Source: Paenibacillus cellulositrophicus
GTDB taxonomy: Bacteria > Bacillota > Bacilli > Paenibacillales > Paenibacillaceae
Reading direction: 5' to 3'
Assembly: GCF_009363095.1 (NCBI RefSeq)
Contig: NZ_CP045295.1
Span: 5,609,001 to 5,673,000 of the forward strand
Length of the DNA: 64,000 bases
Part shown: positions 9,248-18,320 of the stretch, piece by piece
How the letters are laid out: the number at the start of each line of letters is the position of its first letter
Position numbering within the stretch: position 1 is the first letter of the stretch
Notes under the pieces: generated by a model
Seen by the model: the letters and a program-made list of their open reading frames with translations, nothing else
Databases searched by the model: none
What the model was told of the DNA's origin: nothing
Translations under genes and position numbers: made by a program

Positions 9248-9280
9248 CCGTTCCGGCAGCCTGTCGGAACGGTTTCTCCT
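9248..9280 (+). terminator. Rho-independent terminator after the importer operon
   Basis: CCGTTCCG at 9248-9255 pairs with CGGAACGG at 9265-9272 and is followed by TTTCTCCT. It separates the importer from the regulatory trio, whose own -10-like TATAAT lies at 9293-9298. Confidence 0.7.
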
Positions 9281-9332
9281 ATTCCATGGGTGTATAATGA
9301 AGCAAATTCAATCGGTGGAGCGGTGATGCCAA

Positions 9333-10871
9333 ATGCTTAAAGTCTTACTTGCCGACGACGAACCCTTGATGCTGGAAGGTCTGTGTTTTTTGGTCGACTG
9401 GACCGAATTGGGCTTTGAGATTTGTGGTACGGCTATGGATGGGGATGACGCCTTGCAGCTAATCCAAAGTCTCAATCCCGATTTGGTCATTACGGATGTT
9501 CGTATGCCCGTCATTGATGGATTAGAGCTGATTAAGCAGGTGCAGGGCGGGTCTCTCCAACCGAAATTTATTATTATAAGCGGATATGCTGATTTTCAAT
9601 ATGCCAAGACAGCCATTCAATATGGCGTTTGCAACTATCTGACCAAGCCTCTGGATGAGGGCGAGCTGGAATCGGCCGTGAAAAACATAGCTTCGGAGAT
9701 CCGGTCCGAGCGGAAATCGGATGCGCACCGCAGAGCCGAGACTGCCTATGTCAAAACAGAACTGCTCTCGCAGCTTCTCACAAGAGAATACGCTCCACAA
9801 GAGCTGGAGCAGGCGGTTAGGCAGCTCCCCATCGGCGATGATTCGCGGATTCGCTGCATGCTCGTGTATGGAACTACTTTGGAGCACGGAAATGTTCGCG
9901 GCTGTCAGCTGCTGGATCGGCTGAGCCGTCTGGCCGAACAGCAAATAGAGCATATTACCGTGCTTCCTTTCGTGATCGGGCAGGACAAGCACGGCTACGT
10001 ATTGATATCCAGCCCCGACGGACCGGAATTGACTCCCCTTCTTGTTACCCGGTTCATCCGATGCATTAGAAACGATTATGAGGAGAATGTCACCTTCTCG
10101 GTGAGCGATGAGCATAGAGGACCGTATTCCCTCAACACCGTTTTCCAAGAAGCCGTTGCGGCTGGGGTTTCCCGTCTCGATAACCGTCATCAAGAGGTTT
10201 ATTATTATGAGGAGGAGAATCTGGAACAGCAGCTCCTTCTTCCCTCTGCGTTTATGAAATCGCTCACAAAGGCGGTTGTGGAAGGCAGGGTGGATGAGCT
10301 GCCCGGTCGTGTGCGCGAGTTTTTCGCCGTCATTTCGGGAGACCACGCTTCAAAACCGTGGATCAGCGCTTATGCAGCCAATATCAAGGTTGAACTCCTC
10401 CATGAAATCGGCAGAAGGGGAGGCAGCACAGCGGACTGGGAGAGGAAATGGTTTACTGGCTCACCGGCGTTGACGATACAAAGCGACCTTGAACAACAAA
10501 CCCTGACCGAGCTTCGCGAAGCGGCGGAGTGGTTTGCTGAAGAAGATGGGGTTCAGACGGATCAAAACATATCGAAAGCGATAGAATTCATCCGTGATCA
10601 TTATCCCGAGAAACTGAAGCTGCAGGATATCGCCGAGGTTCTGCATGTCAATGCGGCCTATCTGGGACAGCGCTTCAAGAAGAAACTCGGCATTTCCTTT
10701 AACGAATATTATCATGCCGTGCGGATTGAAGAAGCTATGAAGCTTCTTCGGCGAACCGACTTGAACATTTGCGAGATTGCGGCTCGTGTCGGTTATGCCG
10801 ATACCGATCAGTTTACGGCCAAATTTAAAGCCATCAACGGCATATCCCCTTCGGTTTATAAGAAGGGCTGA
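9333..10871 (+). CDS. Two-component response regulator, YesN type (receiver + AraC HTH)
   Basis: A 512-residue regulator. The receiver domain (residues 1-120) has the acidic pair at D9/D10, the phospho-acceptor D55 in ITDVRMP, S83 and K105 in LTKP. A long middle region (130-400) links to an AraC-type double HTH at about 410-512 (IAEVLHVNAAYLGQRF, IAARVGYADTDQF). It directly precedes the kinase at 10896, and a second regulator follows that kinase, so the three form a regulator-kinase-regulator operon. The importer just upstream is the likely target. Confidence 0.94.
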   Translation: MLKVLLADDEPLMLEGLCFLVDWTELGFEICGTAMDGDDALQLIQSLNPDLVITDVRMPVIDGLELIKQVQGGSLQPKFIIISGYADFQYAKTAIQYGVCNYLTKPLDEGELESAVKNIASEIRSERKSDAHRRAETAYVKTELLSQLLTREYAPQELEQAVRQLPIGDDSRIRCMLVYGTTLEHGNVRGCQLLDRLSRLAEQQIEHITVLPFVIGQDKHGYVLISSPDGPELTPLLVTRFIRCIRNDYEENVTFSVSDEHRGPYSLNTVFQEAVAAGVSRLDNRHQEVYYYEEENLEQQLLLPSAFMKSLTKAVVEGRVDELPGRVREFFAVISGDHASKPWISAYAANIKVELLHEIGRRGGSTADWERKWFTGSPALTIQSDLEQQTLTELREAAEWFAEEDGVQTDQNISKAIEFIRDHYPEKLKLQDIAEVLHVNAAYLGQRFKKKLGISFNEYYHAVRIEEAMKLLRRTDLNICEIAARVGYADTDQFTAKFKAINGISPSVYKKG

Positions 10872-10895
10872 AAATATGATGCAGGAGACAGGTGC

Positions 10896-12716
10896 ATGAA
10901 CGTGAAGTGGAAGACCTCAGCTCTCATGGACGATATCCCTTTAAGATACAAGTTTTTAATCATCCTGCTCGGTGTGCTTATTCCGATCATCAGCATCAAT
11001 ACGCTGTTCTATTTGCAGACCAGCAAAAATGCCGAAACCCGTGAGCAGGAGAATCTGCAAATTTCGGTAGAGCGGGCGGGCTATGATTTTATGCAAATGG
11101 TTAATGAATGCGTTGCCATCGGCAACACGGTAGCTGCGGACCGGACGTTGAATGAAATGCTGGATTATAACTATGCGGATTATGATGAGTACTATGAAAA
11201 TTACGATAATGTATTAAGAGATCGGCTGCGTCAGTACAGTAACCTGCATTCCTATATTTTATGGCTTGGCGTATATACGACGAATCCGACCATTCAAAGC
11301 GGCAACAGCTATTTTGTCTTGCAGGACAGCGATAAGAACAGCGAGTGGTATCAAAAAATCGCCGGGAGCAAAGAAAAAGTGCTGCTCACTTCGTATTTGG
11401 ATACGAACCCGATGTACCCGAATCAAAAGAAGGTATACATCAGCATCATTCGGAAAATGGACAATTACCCCGGACTATTAAAGCATACAAAGTATCTGCG
11501 GATCGATTTGCGATTGGACAGTCTGAAGGAATTGTTCGCCAAGGAACGGGATTATATGACATTAAAGCTGATCGATGACAAAAACAGAATCGTTTTGGCA
11601 TCCGATCAGTCGCATGATAATGCGGGTGACAGTCAACTGTTGAGCCTCCCTGCTGAGAGCGGAGCTTCCGGAGATGGAGCGATAAAGGATATTATCAGGC
11701 CATTAGGACCGGCAAATTATACACAGGGCTGGAATCTGGTCGGAACGCCCGAAAGGAAAGATATCAGCGGCGAGCTTCGTCATATCCTTCGTTTTATCCT
11801 GATTTTAGCTCTGATCACCACGCTGATCCCGGCTATTTTGTTTGTAGTCATTCTGCGGTCCTATAATCTAAGAGTAAAGCAGCTGTACAAGCATATGAAG
11901 CTTGTGAATTACGAACGGTTCGAAACGATTCATATGTACGAGGGAAAAGATGAAATCGGCGGACTCCTGCGGAGCTTTAACATGATGACCGAAAAAATCC
12001 GCAATTTGATCAACGACGTCTACAAGCTGGAAATCCAGAAAAAGGATCTGGAGCTGGAACGGGTCAGGGCGGAATTGAACTATTTGCAAAGCCAGGTGGA
12101 CCCCCACTTTTTATTTAATACATTAAATGCGGTGCTGGTCATCTGCAAAAAATACAAGTACGAGCAGGTGACCGATATTATTCGCAATCTGGCCCAGATC
12201 CTGCGCAGACTATTAAGCTGGAAAGATGACCTGGTGACGATTGAGGAGGAGGTGATGTTCATTGAAATGTACCTCCAGATCGAAAAGTTCCGGTTCCAGG
12301 ACCGGTTTTCCTATGAGTTGGACGTTGATCCCGGCCTGATGAAGTACCGGATCCCTAAAATGAGCATCCAAGCGCTCGTGGAAAACTCTTGCAAGCATGG
12401 ACTCCAATCGGTCAAAGGAGCACGGTTGATCCGGATCGGGATCCATCGGTCCTATGAGGACCTCATCATTACCGTGGAAGACAACGGGATCGGCATGAAC
12501 AAGGACAAGCTGGATTGGATCAACCGCAATCTTCATTCGGACGATGACACCGGAAAAAATATCGGACTGCGCAACGTGTATAAGCGTCTGAAAGTGTACT
12601 ACGACGGTCAAGCCAAGCTTGTCATTGAAAGCGATCCATATGTACGTACGGCGATCGTAATCCAAATCCCGTTGAACCAGGTTCATGCACAAGCGGGAGG
12701 TGAAATTCATGTATAG
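10896..12716 (+). CDS. Sensor histidine kinase, YesM type
   Basis: A 606-residue membrane kinase. Membrane segments at about 22-42 and 292-317 enclose a 250-residue extracellular sensing domain; then HAMP (about 318-372), a His_kinase domain with the phosphorylated histidine at about 404 in VDPHFLFNTLN, and an ATPase domain with N box LVENSCKHG and G box EDNGIGM. AGGAGACAGGTGC precedes the ATG. The last bases overlap the next regulator by 8 nt, so the two are translationally coupled. The external ligand is probably a plant sugar or a sugar-loaded binding protein. Confidence 0.94.
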   Translation: MNVKWKTSALMDDIPLRYKFLIILLGVLIPIISINTLFYLQTSKNAETREQENLQISVERAGYDFMQMVNECVAIGNTVAADRTLNEMLDYNYADYDEYYENYDNVLRDRLRQYSNLHSYILWLGVYTTNPTIQSGNSYFVLQDSDKNSEWYQKIAGSKEKVLLTSYLDTNPMYPNQKKVYISIIRKMDNYPGLLKHTKYLRIDLRLDSLKELFAKERDYMTLKLIDDKNRIVLASDQSHDNAGDSQLLSLPAESGASGDGAIKDIIRPLGPANYTQGWNLVGTPERKDISGELRHILRFILILALITTLIPAILFVVILRSYNLRVKQLYKHMKLVNYERFETIHMYEGKDEIGGLLRSFNMMTEKIRNLINDVYKLEIQKKDLELERVRAELNYLQSQVDPHFLFNTLNAVLVICKKYKYEQVTDIIRNLAQILRRLLSWKDDLVTIEEEVMFIEMYLQIEKFRFQDRFSYELDVDPGLMKYRIPKMSIQALVENSCKHGLQSVKGARLIRIGIHRSYEDLIITVEDNGIGMNKDKLDWINRNLHSDDDTGKNIGLRNVYKRLKVYYDGQAKLVIESDPYVRTAIVIQIPLNQVHAQAGGEIHV

Positions 12717-14247
12717 CGTGCTTCTTGTGGATGACGAAGCGATTGCCCTCGAGGGGCTGAAGATGTTGAGCGATTGGGAAGGACTCGGTTTTCAAATCTG
12801 CGGAGCATGCGACGACGGCGAAGATGCCCTGTCTCTGATTATGGACACGCTGCCGGATTTGGTGGTCACCGATATTCGCATGCCGGGGATCGACGGACTG
12901 GAATTGATACGCCGAGTCCGTTCTATGGAACATTATGATCCGATCTTTATCGTTCTCAGCGGGTACAGCGACTTTGAATATGCCCGCACGGCTCTTCGGT
13001 ACGGGGTGAGATTTTATATGCTCAAACCGGTCATTGAGCCTGAGTGGGATGCGATGATCGCGACGATTGTTAGTGAACTTGACGCCAAATCACGCACCAG
13101 GGAGCAAGAGGAAGCCACCTCCAGACAAGTCTTGGCCATCGCCCTTTCCCGAATGCTTCGCGGAGAACTGATCGAAGTCGACGGGGATATTGCGCATTTG
13201 ATGGATCAGATGAATCAGCAAGTTACCGGCTGGCGGTATATCCACATTGAAGGGCTGACATGCGAGGGAACGGAAATTTGCCGGTCGCTGTCCCAGTCAG
13301 GGCATGCGTTATATGTAGATATGTACTGCAATCAAGCCGGTCTTATCGTAGATACTGCCCGTAAACCATTAGAGCTTGCGCGGCGCGTGCATGAAGAACT
13401 GCTGGAGCATGGCCTTGACTGCTCCGTGTCCGTCGGCACTTCGGTTCAAACCCTTCATGACTTGCCTGAGTCTTATATGAGGGCAGCCAAGGCTTCCCTT
13501 CAGCACTTCTTCCGTTCGGAGGAGGGAGGGGTGATTGACGGTGACCCGGATTCCTCGCATGAAATGAGTTACGTTCTTCCTCCGTCCCTTGTCCTGGATG
13601 AATTGCTCATCGCTGTTGAGAGATCACAGGAGCAGAAAGTTTGCGATATGCTCCATCAGTTGTTCGAGACATTTAAGGATAACAAGACTGCCCCTGAAGT
13701 GGCGTACATGGCAAGCATTCAGATCGTCATGAAAAGTATCGAGCTGCTCAGGGAATTCGGCGGGACCACGGATTTATGGCGGGATGTGTTCCATTTTTTA
13801 AAAACGAAGCCGGGTTCCGTTGCTGCGTTAAAGCAGTCGCTGCACGCGTTTTTAGAATTATGCATGGGAACCGTCAAGCACTACAAAGAAATGAATTCCG
13901 AGCATCCCTTGGTGCAAATCGAGCGTTACTTGCAAGAGAATTTCCATCAGAATCTGACGATCAAGAAGATCGCGGAACGATTTTTTATCAATCCGGTTTA
14001 TTTAGGGCAGGCGTTTATCAAAAAGAACGGTGTCGGCATTCTGGAATACATCCACGATCTGCGGATTGCCGAAGCCAAAAGAAGATTGTGCGACACCGAA
14101 GAAACGGTGCGGGTGATCGCAGAGGATCTCGGATATGTCCACTATCACCATTTTTTAAGAGAATTCGAGAAGCGGACGGCTCTCAAACCTGTAGCTTACA
14201 GAAAATGGCATCAACCGGGAGATCGGTTAGGTATTTCTGCCCCGTAA
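12709..14247 (+). CDS. Two-component response regulator, YesN type (second of the trio)
   Basis: A 512-residue regulator starting at the ATG at 12709, which has GGGAGGTG upstream; an in-frame ATG at 12685 lies inside the kinase gene without a ribosome site. Receiver: D8/D9, phospho-acceptor D55 in VTDIRMP, lysine in MLKPV near 105. The C-terminal AraC HTH occupies about 405-505 (IAERFFINPVYLGQAF, IAEDLGYVHYHHF). Having intact receivers in both regulators that flank a single kinase is unusual: one kinase may feed two regulators, or this one may control the downstream esterases. Confidence 0.93.
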   Translation: MYSVLLVDDEAIALEGLKMLSDWEGLGFQICGACDDGEDALSLIMDTLPDLVVTDIRMPGIDGLELIRRVRSMEHYDPIFIVLSGYSDFEYARTALRYGVRFYMLKPVIEPEWDAMIATIVSELDAKSRTREQEEATSRQVLAIALSRMLRGELIEVDGDIAHLMDQMNQQVTGWRYIHIEGLTCEGTEICRSLSQSGHALYVDMYCNQAGLIVDTARKPLELARRVHEELLEHGLDCSVSVGTSVQTLHDLPESYMRAAKASLQHFFRSEEGGVIDGDPDSSHEMSYVLPPSLVLDELLIAVERSQEQKVCDMLHQLFETFKDNKTAPEVAYMASIQIVMKSIELLREFGGTTDLWRDVFHFLKTKPGSVAALKQSLHAFLELCMGTVKHYKEMNSEHPLVQIERYLQENFHQNLTIKKIAERFFINPVYLGQAFIKKNGVGILEYIHDLRIAEAKRRLCDTEETVRVIAEDLGYVHYHHFLREFEKRTALKPVAYRKWHQPGDRLGISAP

Positions 14248-14369
14248 GCAGTAAACATCGGGTGGGTATGTAAAGAGATGCGGATTGAGTTTATCCGTCG
14301 GCTGCAGGGATAATGAAGTTTGATAAATCGAAACGCAAATTCCTAATCACAGTGAAAAGGGGATTTCCC

Positions 14370-15668
14370 ATGACAGACCATCCAGCTGCATCCACGAACG
14401 AAGCTCGCGGCCCTGCGGCCCCGCGGGACCCCGAAAACCGGCGTGAAGATCATCAAGCTGCCGAAGACATGATCGATCCTCCGGTTGACTTTGAAGGGCA
14501 GTCCTACCGTGACATGGTCGCCAAATCTCTTTTGAATCAAGGCAACAACCAGAGATTGAAAGCGGCCATCGAAAAAGCGAAGAGAGGGGAGCCGGTCACC
14601 ATCGCCTACATCGGCGGCTCTATCACTCATGGAGCTGGGGCTGTCCCGCTTCCTGCAAATAGTTACGCCTACAGGTCGTACGATCTTTTTAGGAAGCGGT
14701 TCGCCTCCTCCGAAGGCAGTCCGATCCGTCTGATCAAAGCGGGAGTAGGCGGGACGCCGTCAGAGCTGGGGATCGTACGTTATGATCGGGATGTGCTCCG
14801 GGACGGTACGGAGAATCCGGATATCGTGGTCGTGGAGTTTGCCGTCAATGACGCCGGCGACGAGACGCAGGGCAATTGCTACGAAAGCTTGGTGCTCAAG
14901 GCGCTTGGCGGCGATAGCCGGCCTGCGGTGATCTTGCTGTTCAGCGTGTTCCTGAACGACTGGAATCTTCAGGATCGGCTGGCTCCGGTCGGGTGGCACT
15001 ACGACCTTCCCATGGTCAGCATAAAGGATGCCGTCGTCGAGCAGTTCAGTTTGGCAAGGGACCAAGGAGGCGTCATCTCCAAAAGGCAGTTTTTCTATGA
15101 TATCTATCATCCGACGAATAGCGGCCATCAGATCATGGCGGATTGCCTGGACTGGCTGTTCGAAGTCACGGACCGGTCTGCTCCTGATGAGGAGGATGTC
15201 CTGACCGATAAACCGCCGTTGATCGGCAACGATTATGTCCACACCCGGCTGCTGGATCGCCAGAACGGTGACCGTATCGCTCAGATCGATACCGGTGGTT
15301 TTCGGGAGACCGATACCGATCTGCAGCTCGCGGAAATGGACGATCACGATTACGGCACGCCCCAATTTCCCCATAACTGGATGCATACAGCCGGATCGGG
15401 AGAGGGCCATTTTACAATGACCATCAGGAGCAAGCGTCTCATTCTCGTATTTAAAGACTCGGGAAGCAGCGATTTCGGATCCGCGGAGATTCGGGTGGAC
15501 GGAAAGCACAAGCTGACCGCTGATCCGCATGAGGTGAACTGGACGCACTGCAGTGCGGTTATTTTGTACGATGAGCCGGAATCAGGGCAGCATACCGTCG
15601 AGATCCGTATGGCGGCGGGCAGCGAACATAAACGGTTTACTATTCTGGGGTTTGGTTACGTGCTGTGA
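14370..15668 (+). CDS. SGNH/GDSL-type hydrolase, probable carbohydrate acylesterase
   Basis: A 432-residue protein starting at the ATG at 14370 (AAAAGGGG upstream); an in-frame ATG at 14313 lacks a ribosome site. Block I reads YIGGSITHGAG with the nucleophile serine at about residue 84, block III VEFAVNDAG supplies the oxyanion asparagine, and block V DIYHPTNSGH carries the catalytic Asp and His. A beta-rich C-terminal domain (about 290-432) follows. There is no signal peptide. The fold and context suggest removal of acetyl groups from imported xylo-oligosaccharides; this is inference. It probably shares an operon with the esterase 66 bases downstream. Confidence 0.85.
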   Translation: MTDHPAASTNEARGPAAPRDPENRREDHQAAEDMIDPPVDFEGQSYRDMVAKSLLNQGNNQRLKAAIEKAKRGEPVTIAYIGGSITHGAGAVPLPANSYAYRSYDLFRKRFASSEGSPIRLIKAGVGGTPSELGIVRYDRDVLRDGTENPDIVVVEFAVNDAGDETQGNCYESLVLKALGGDSRPAVILLFSVFLNDWNLQDRLAPVGWHYDLPMVSIKDAVVEQFSLARDQGGVISKRQFFYDIYHPTNSGHQIMADCLDWLFEVTDRSAPDEEDVLTDKPPLIGNDYVHTRLLDRQNGDRIAQIDTGGFRETDTDLQLAEMDDHDYGTPQFPHNWMHTAGSGEGHFTMTIRSKRLILVFKDSGSSDFGSAEIRVDGKHKLTADPHEVNWTHCSAVILYDEPESGQHTVEIRMAAGSEHKRFTILGFGYVL

Positions 15669-15733
15669 AGCTTGTTTGTGCTTGGTACAGTTCTATTTAA
15701 TAAGGTGAGTTCATAACAGGGGAGGAAAAGAAA

Positions 15734-16504
15734 TTGATAGAAACAGCGCCAACGGGCTTTGACCAATATAGGGAACATATCAGCCGCGGACAAATCGAAC
15801 TTGTGGAATATCATTCAGAAACTGTCGGCTGTGACCGCAATATGTTCATATACACCCCGCCCGAGTACTCAGAACAACATAAGTATAACGTGCTCTTTCT
15901 CCTGCACGGAATTGGCGGGGATGAAGCCGAATGGAAGAATCACGGCAATATACAGGTTGTGCTCGATAATCTTTACGCCGACGGCAAGCTCGAGCCCATG
16001 ATCGTCGTACTCCCTAATGGCCGCGCGATGCCGAACGACAGGGCGGAAGGAGACATATTCGATCCAGACAAGGTGAAAGCCTTCGAGACCTTCGAGTTCG
16101 ATTTGCTTCATGATCTGATTCCTTTTATTGAATCGAAATACCCGGTATTCACAGGCAGGGAGAATTATAGTATCGCCGGTTTGTCCATGGGCGGAGGGCA
16201 GGCGCTGAATATCGGATTGAATCATCTCGACCGCTTTGCCTGGGTAGGAGCCTTTTCTCCGGCCCCGAATACCAAGGTCCCCGAACTGCTCGTACCGAAT
16301 CCCGAAGAGGCAGCAAATCTCCTTAGACTGCTCTGGCTATCCTGCGGAGACCAGGATGACCTGAAGCATATCAGTGACCGGACGCACTCGCATTTGTCAA
16401 AGTATGGAGTTCCTCATGTCTGGTACGAGGAAAGCGGCGGTCACGATTGGCCGGTTTGGAAAAACGATCTGTACCATTTCTCGCAGTTGCTGTTTCGAGT
16501 TTAG
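15734..16504 (+). CDS. Alpha/beta-hydrolase esterase, CE1 / esterase D-like
   Basis: A 256-residue protein with a TTG start at 15734 preceded by GGGGAGGAAAAG. Features are the oxyanion segment FLLHGIGGDE near 55-63, the nucleophile elbow GLSMGGG with Ser at about 151, and a GGHDWPVW motif near 240 with the catalytic histidine. This matches the putative esterase (CE1/feruloyl esterase) family. The absence of a signal peptide points to action on imported feruloylated or acetylated oligosaccharides rather than on polymeric xylan. It ends the esterase operon and is followed by a clear terminator. Confidence 0.88.
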   Translation: MIETAPTGFDQYREHISRGQIELVEYHSETVGCDRNMFIYTPPEYSEQHKYNVLFLLHGIGGDEAEWKNHGNIQVVLDNLYADGKLEPMIVVLPNGRAMPNDRAEGDIFDPDKVKAFETFEFDLLHDLIPFIESKYPVFTGRENYSIAGLSMGGGQALNIGLNHLDRFAWVGAFSPAPNTKVPELLVPNPEEAANLLRLLWLSCGDQDDLKHISDRTHSHLSKYGVPHVWYEESGGHDWPVWKNDLYHFSQLLFRV

Positions 16505-16518
16505 CATCGTGGATCAGA

Positions 16519-16555
16519 AAGAAACCTTTCCTTTACGGAGAGGTTTCTTTTTTTT
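16519..16555 (+). terminator. Rho-independent terminator after the CE1-type esterase
   Basis: GAAACCTTTCC (from 16521) pairs with GGAGAGGTTTC (ending 16547), followed by eight Ts. It lies just 3' of the esterase stop and immediately 5' of the repeat element at 16559. Confidence 0.85.
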
Positions 16556-16558
16556 GAA

Positions 16559-16674
16559 GATTATAGAATTTAAAATTTCAGCGAAGCTGAACCATTCTAG
16601 AATCGCAAGAAAAACTTCAGCTACACGCGGTCTGTCTTCTTTGAAGGTACGTCGATAGACGTTTTTCTTAGCGC
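16559..16674. repeat. Structured interspersed repeat, copy 1
   Basis: An element of about 115 bases whose right part matches the copy at 27010-27123 closely (shared cgcggtctgtct and tacgtcgatagacg blocks) while its left hairpin differs in sequence but keeps its shape. Left hairpin: GATTATAGAAT (16559-16569) with ATTCTAGAATC (16594-16604), enclosing TTCAGC-gaa-GCTGAA. Right part: AAGAAAAAC at 16607-16615 is the exact reverse complement of GTTTTTCTT at 16661-16669, enclosing ACGTC-gata-GACGT. It codes for nothing evident. It fills most of the 393-base gap between 16504 and 16898. Confidence 0.8.
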
Positions 16675-16848
16675 ATATTGAAAATCCGAAATGATGTTTA
16701 AAACTTACAAATGCCATTTAGATTATCTATGGTTGTTTGCCGGAAATCCATTTAACATGATCCGTGTGCTTGCAGTTCATCAGGAACCACCAGCATCGGA
16801 ACCGATTCTTTCGGTCATCACGGAGGCATACGCGTGCAAGCTCATGTT

Positions 16849-16863
16849 TTGAAAGCGCTGTCC
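16849..16863 (+). promoter_or_regulatory. Probable cre site upstream of the orphan binding-protein gene
   Basis: TTGAAAGCGCTGTCC matches WTGNAANCGNWNNCW at all positions but the last. It lies 35 bases before the start codon at 16898, downstream of or within the likely promoter, a position used for CcpA roadblock or repression. Confidence 0.55.
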
Positions 16864-16897
16864 TATGAAGACAGCGAAATCCAAAGGGGGGTATTTT

Positions 16898-18271
16898 ATG
16901 AGGAAGCGTAAGTCAATGGTGCTGGTTTGGTGTTTGATTCTGATCCTGATGGCCTCTTGCAGCAGCGGTTCCGGAGGAGGCGCATCCAACACGGATTCAA
17001 GCGGCGGAAATACCGCTGAGGAAAGCACGAATGCACCCGCGAAGCCGGACGAAAAAGAAGAGAGCGGTACTTCGGAAATGAATTTCGACATGGGTGGCCG
17101 GACGATCAAATGGGTATCTTGGTACGACGAATCGATCAAGGAAGATAATCCGGACAATATTAAAAAGAAGCAGAACCTGGACGAACTCATGAAGAAGCAT
17201 AACTTTAAAATGGAATACGTCACGATCGACTATGGCGAGTACGTGAATAAAGTGACGTCATCGCTGTTAGCGGGAGAGCCGCTCGGCGACATGATCCGGA
17301 TGGCCAGACCTTGGATGATTCCAACGCTCGTGAAGCAGGATTTATTCTCCCCGGTTGATGAATTCACAAAAAATCAGAACGTATTTATTCAGCAGTACAC
17401 GAACGATTATTCGCAGTTTGAGGGCAGGGGCTACGGGTTCAGGGCAGGCATCAACGGTGCTTCATCAGGTATTTTTTATAATCGAACCTTGATGGAGAAA
17501 CTGGGCCTCAAGCCGCTGCAGGAATACGTCAACGAAGACGACTGGAATTGGGAGACCTTCATCCAGGCAGCCAAAGAGGCGAACAAAGATACGAATAATG
17601 ACGGTAAGCTGGACACCTGGGGGCTCGCTTCCGCTTCCATTTTAGTTCAGGCTCTGGCAGCCAACGACGCAAATATCGTGTCGGGAGATAAGCAAAATCT
17701 GGAGGATCCGAAAACGAAAGAAACCTTAAACTTCATATCCCAGCTCGCAACGGAAAACATCGCCAGACCGACCGAAGGCGGTGATTGGACCGAACCCGGC
17801 CAATTTTTCCGTCAAGGGAACACGCTGATGTATGCCGGGAGCGATTATGAGATGGATGGATTCAAAAAGGATATGCCTGATTTGGATATAGGCTTCCTGC
17901 CCTTCCCTAAAGGGCCCAGCGCGACAGAGTACCACTCCCATCTTACGATTCCGAATTACTTGACGATCCCGAAGGCGGTCGAACATCCCGAGCAATTGGT
18001 TTACATTTATGAAAAAATCAACGATATCGAGTCCATCTACGACTACCCGAAACAAGCTTCGCTCGAAACGTTATTCAAGAACGAAGACGACATCAACAAT
18101 GCAAAAATGGCAGGGGAAAGCATCAATGTCGTCGATGGCAAAGACGGGTATCCTTCCATGCCTTACTACGAGCTAGTCGGAGACATTATTGACGGAAATT
18201 CCGTTTCCACGGTCATTGGAAAATACAAAGAGCCGTTCCAGGCTTCGATTGATGAGGTTTGGAAAAAGTAG
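16898..18271 (+). CDS. Extracellular solute-binding lipoprotein without adjacent permeases
   Basis: A 457-residue binding protein. The ATG at 16898 has AAAGGGGGG upstream; an in-frame ATG at 16865 precedes that site. Lipobox LMASC puts the lipidated cysteine at about residue 21, then a Ser/Gly/Asn linker. A Ca-loop-like segment DTNNDGKLDTWG lies near residue 240. The protein is strongly similar end to end to the binding protein at 36862 (shared FDMGGRTIK, EDNPDNI, IDYGEY, LLAGEPLGD, GGDWTEPGQFFRQGNTLMY). No permease gene accompanies it, so it may feed the permeases encoded around 41-43 kb or act as a sensor. Confidence 0.92.
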   Translation: MRKRKSMVLVWCLILILMASCSSGSGGGASNTDSSGGNTAEESTNAPAKPDEKEESGTSEMNFDMGGRTIKWVSWYDESIKEDNPDNIKKKQNLDELMKKHNFKMEYVTIDYGEYVNKVTSSLLAGEPLGDMIRMARPWMIPTLVKQDLFSPVDEFTKNQNVFIQQYTNDYSQFEGRGYGFRAGINGASSGIFYNRTLMEKLGLKPLQEYVNEDDWNWETFIQAAKEANKDTNNDGKLDTWGLASASILVQALAANDANIVSGDKQNLEDPKTKETLNFISQLATENIARPTEGGDWTEPGQFFRQGNTLMYAGSDYEMDGFKKDMPDLDIGFLPFPKGPSATEYHSHLTIPNYLTIPKAVEHPEQLVYIYEKINDIESIYDYPKQASLETLFKNEDDINNAKMAGESINVVDGKDGYPSMPYYELVGDIIDGNSVSTVIGKYKEPFQASIDEVWKK

Positions 18272-18285
18272 CGGTGATATGTACC

Positions 18286-18320
18286 GTCCCCACAAAGAAA
18301 ACATCCGAAGTGGGGACTCC
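18286..18320. terminator. Terminator-like inverted repeat between convergent genes
   Basis: GTCCCCAC at 18286-18293 is exactly complementary to GTGGGGAC at 18310-18317. It sits between the stop of the binding-protein gene and the 3' end of the AraC gene on the other strand and could serve both. T-runs are weak on either side. Confidence 0.5.
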
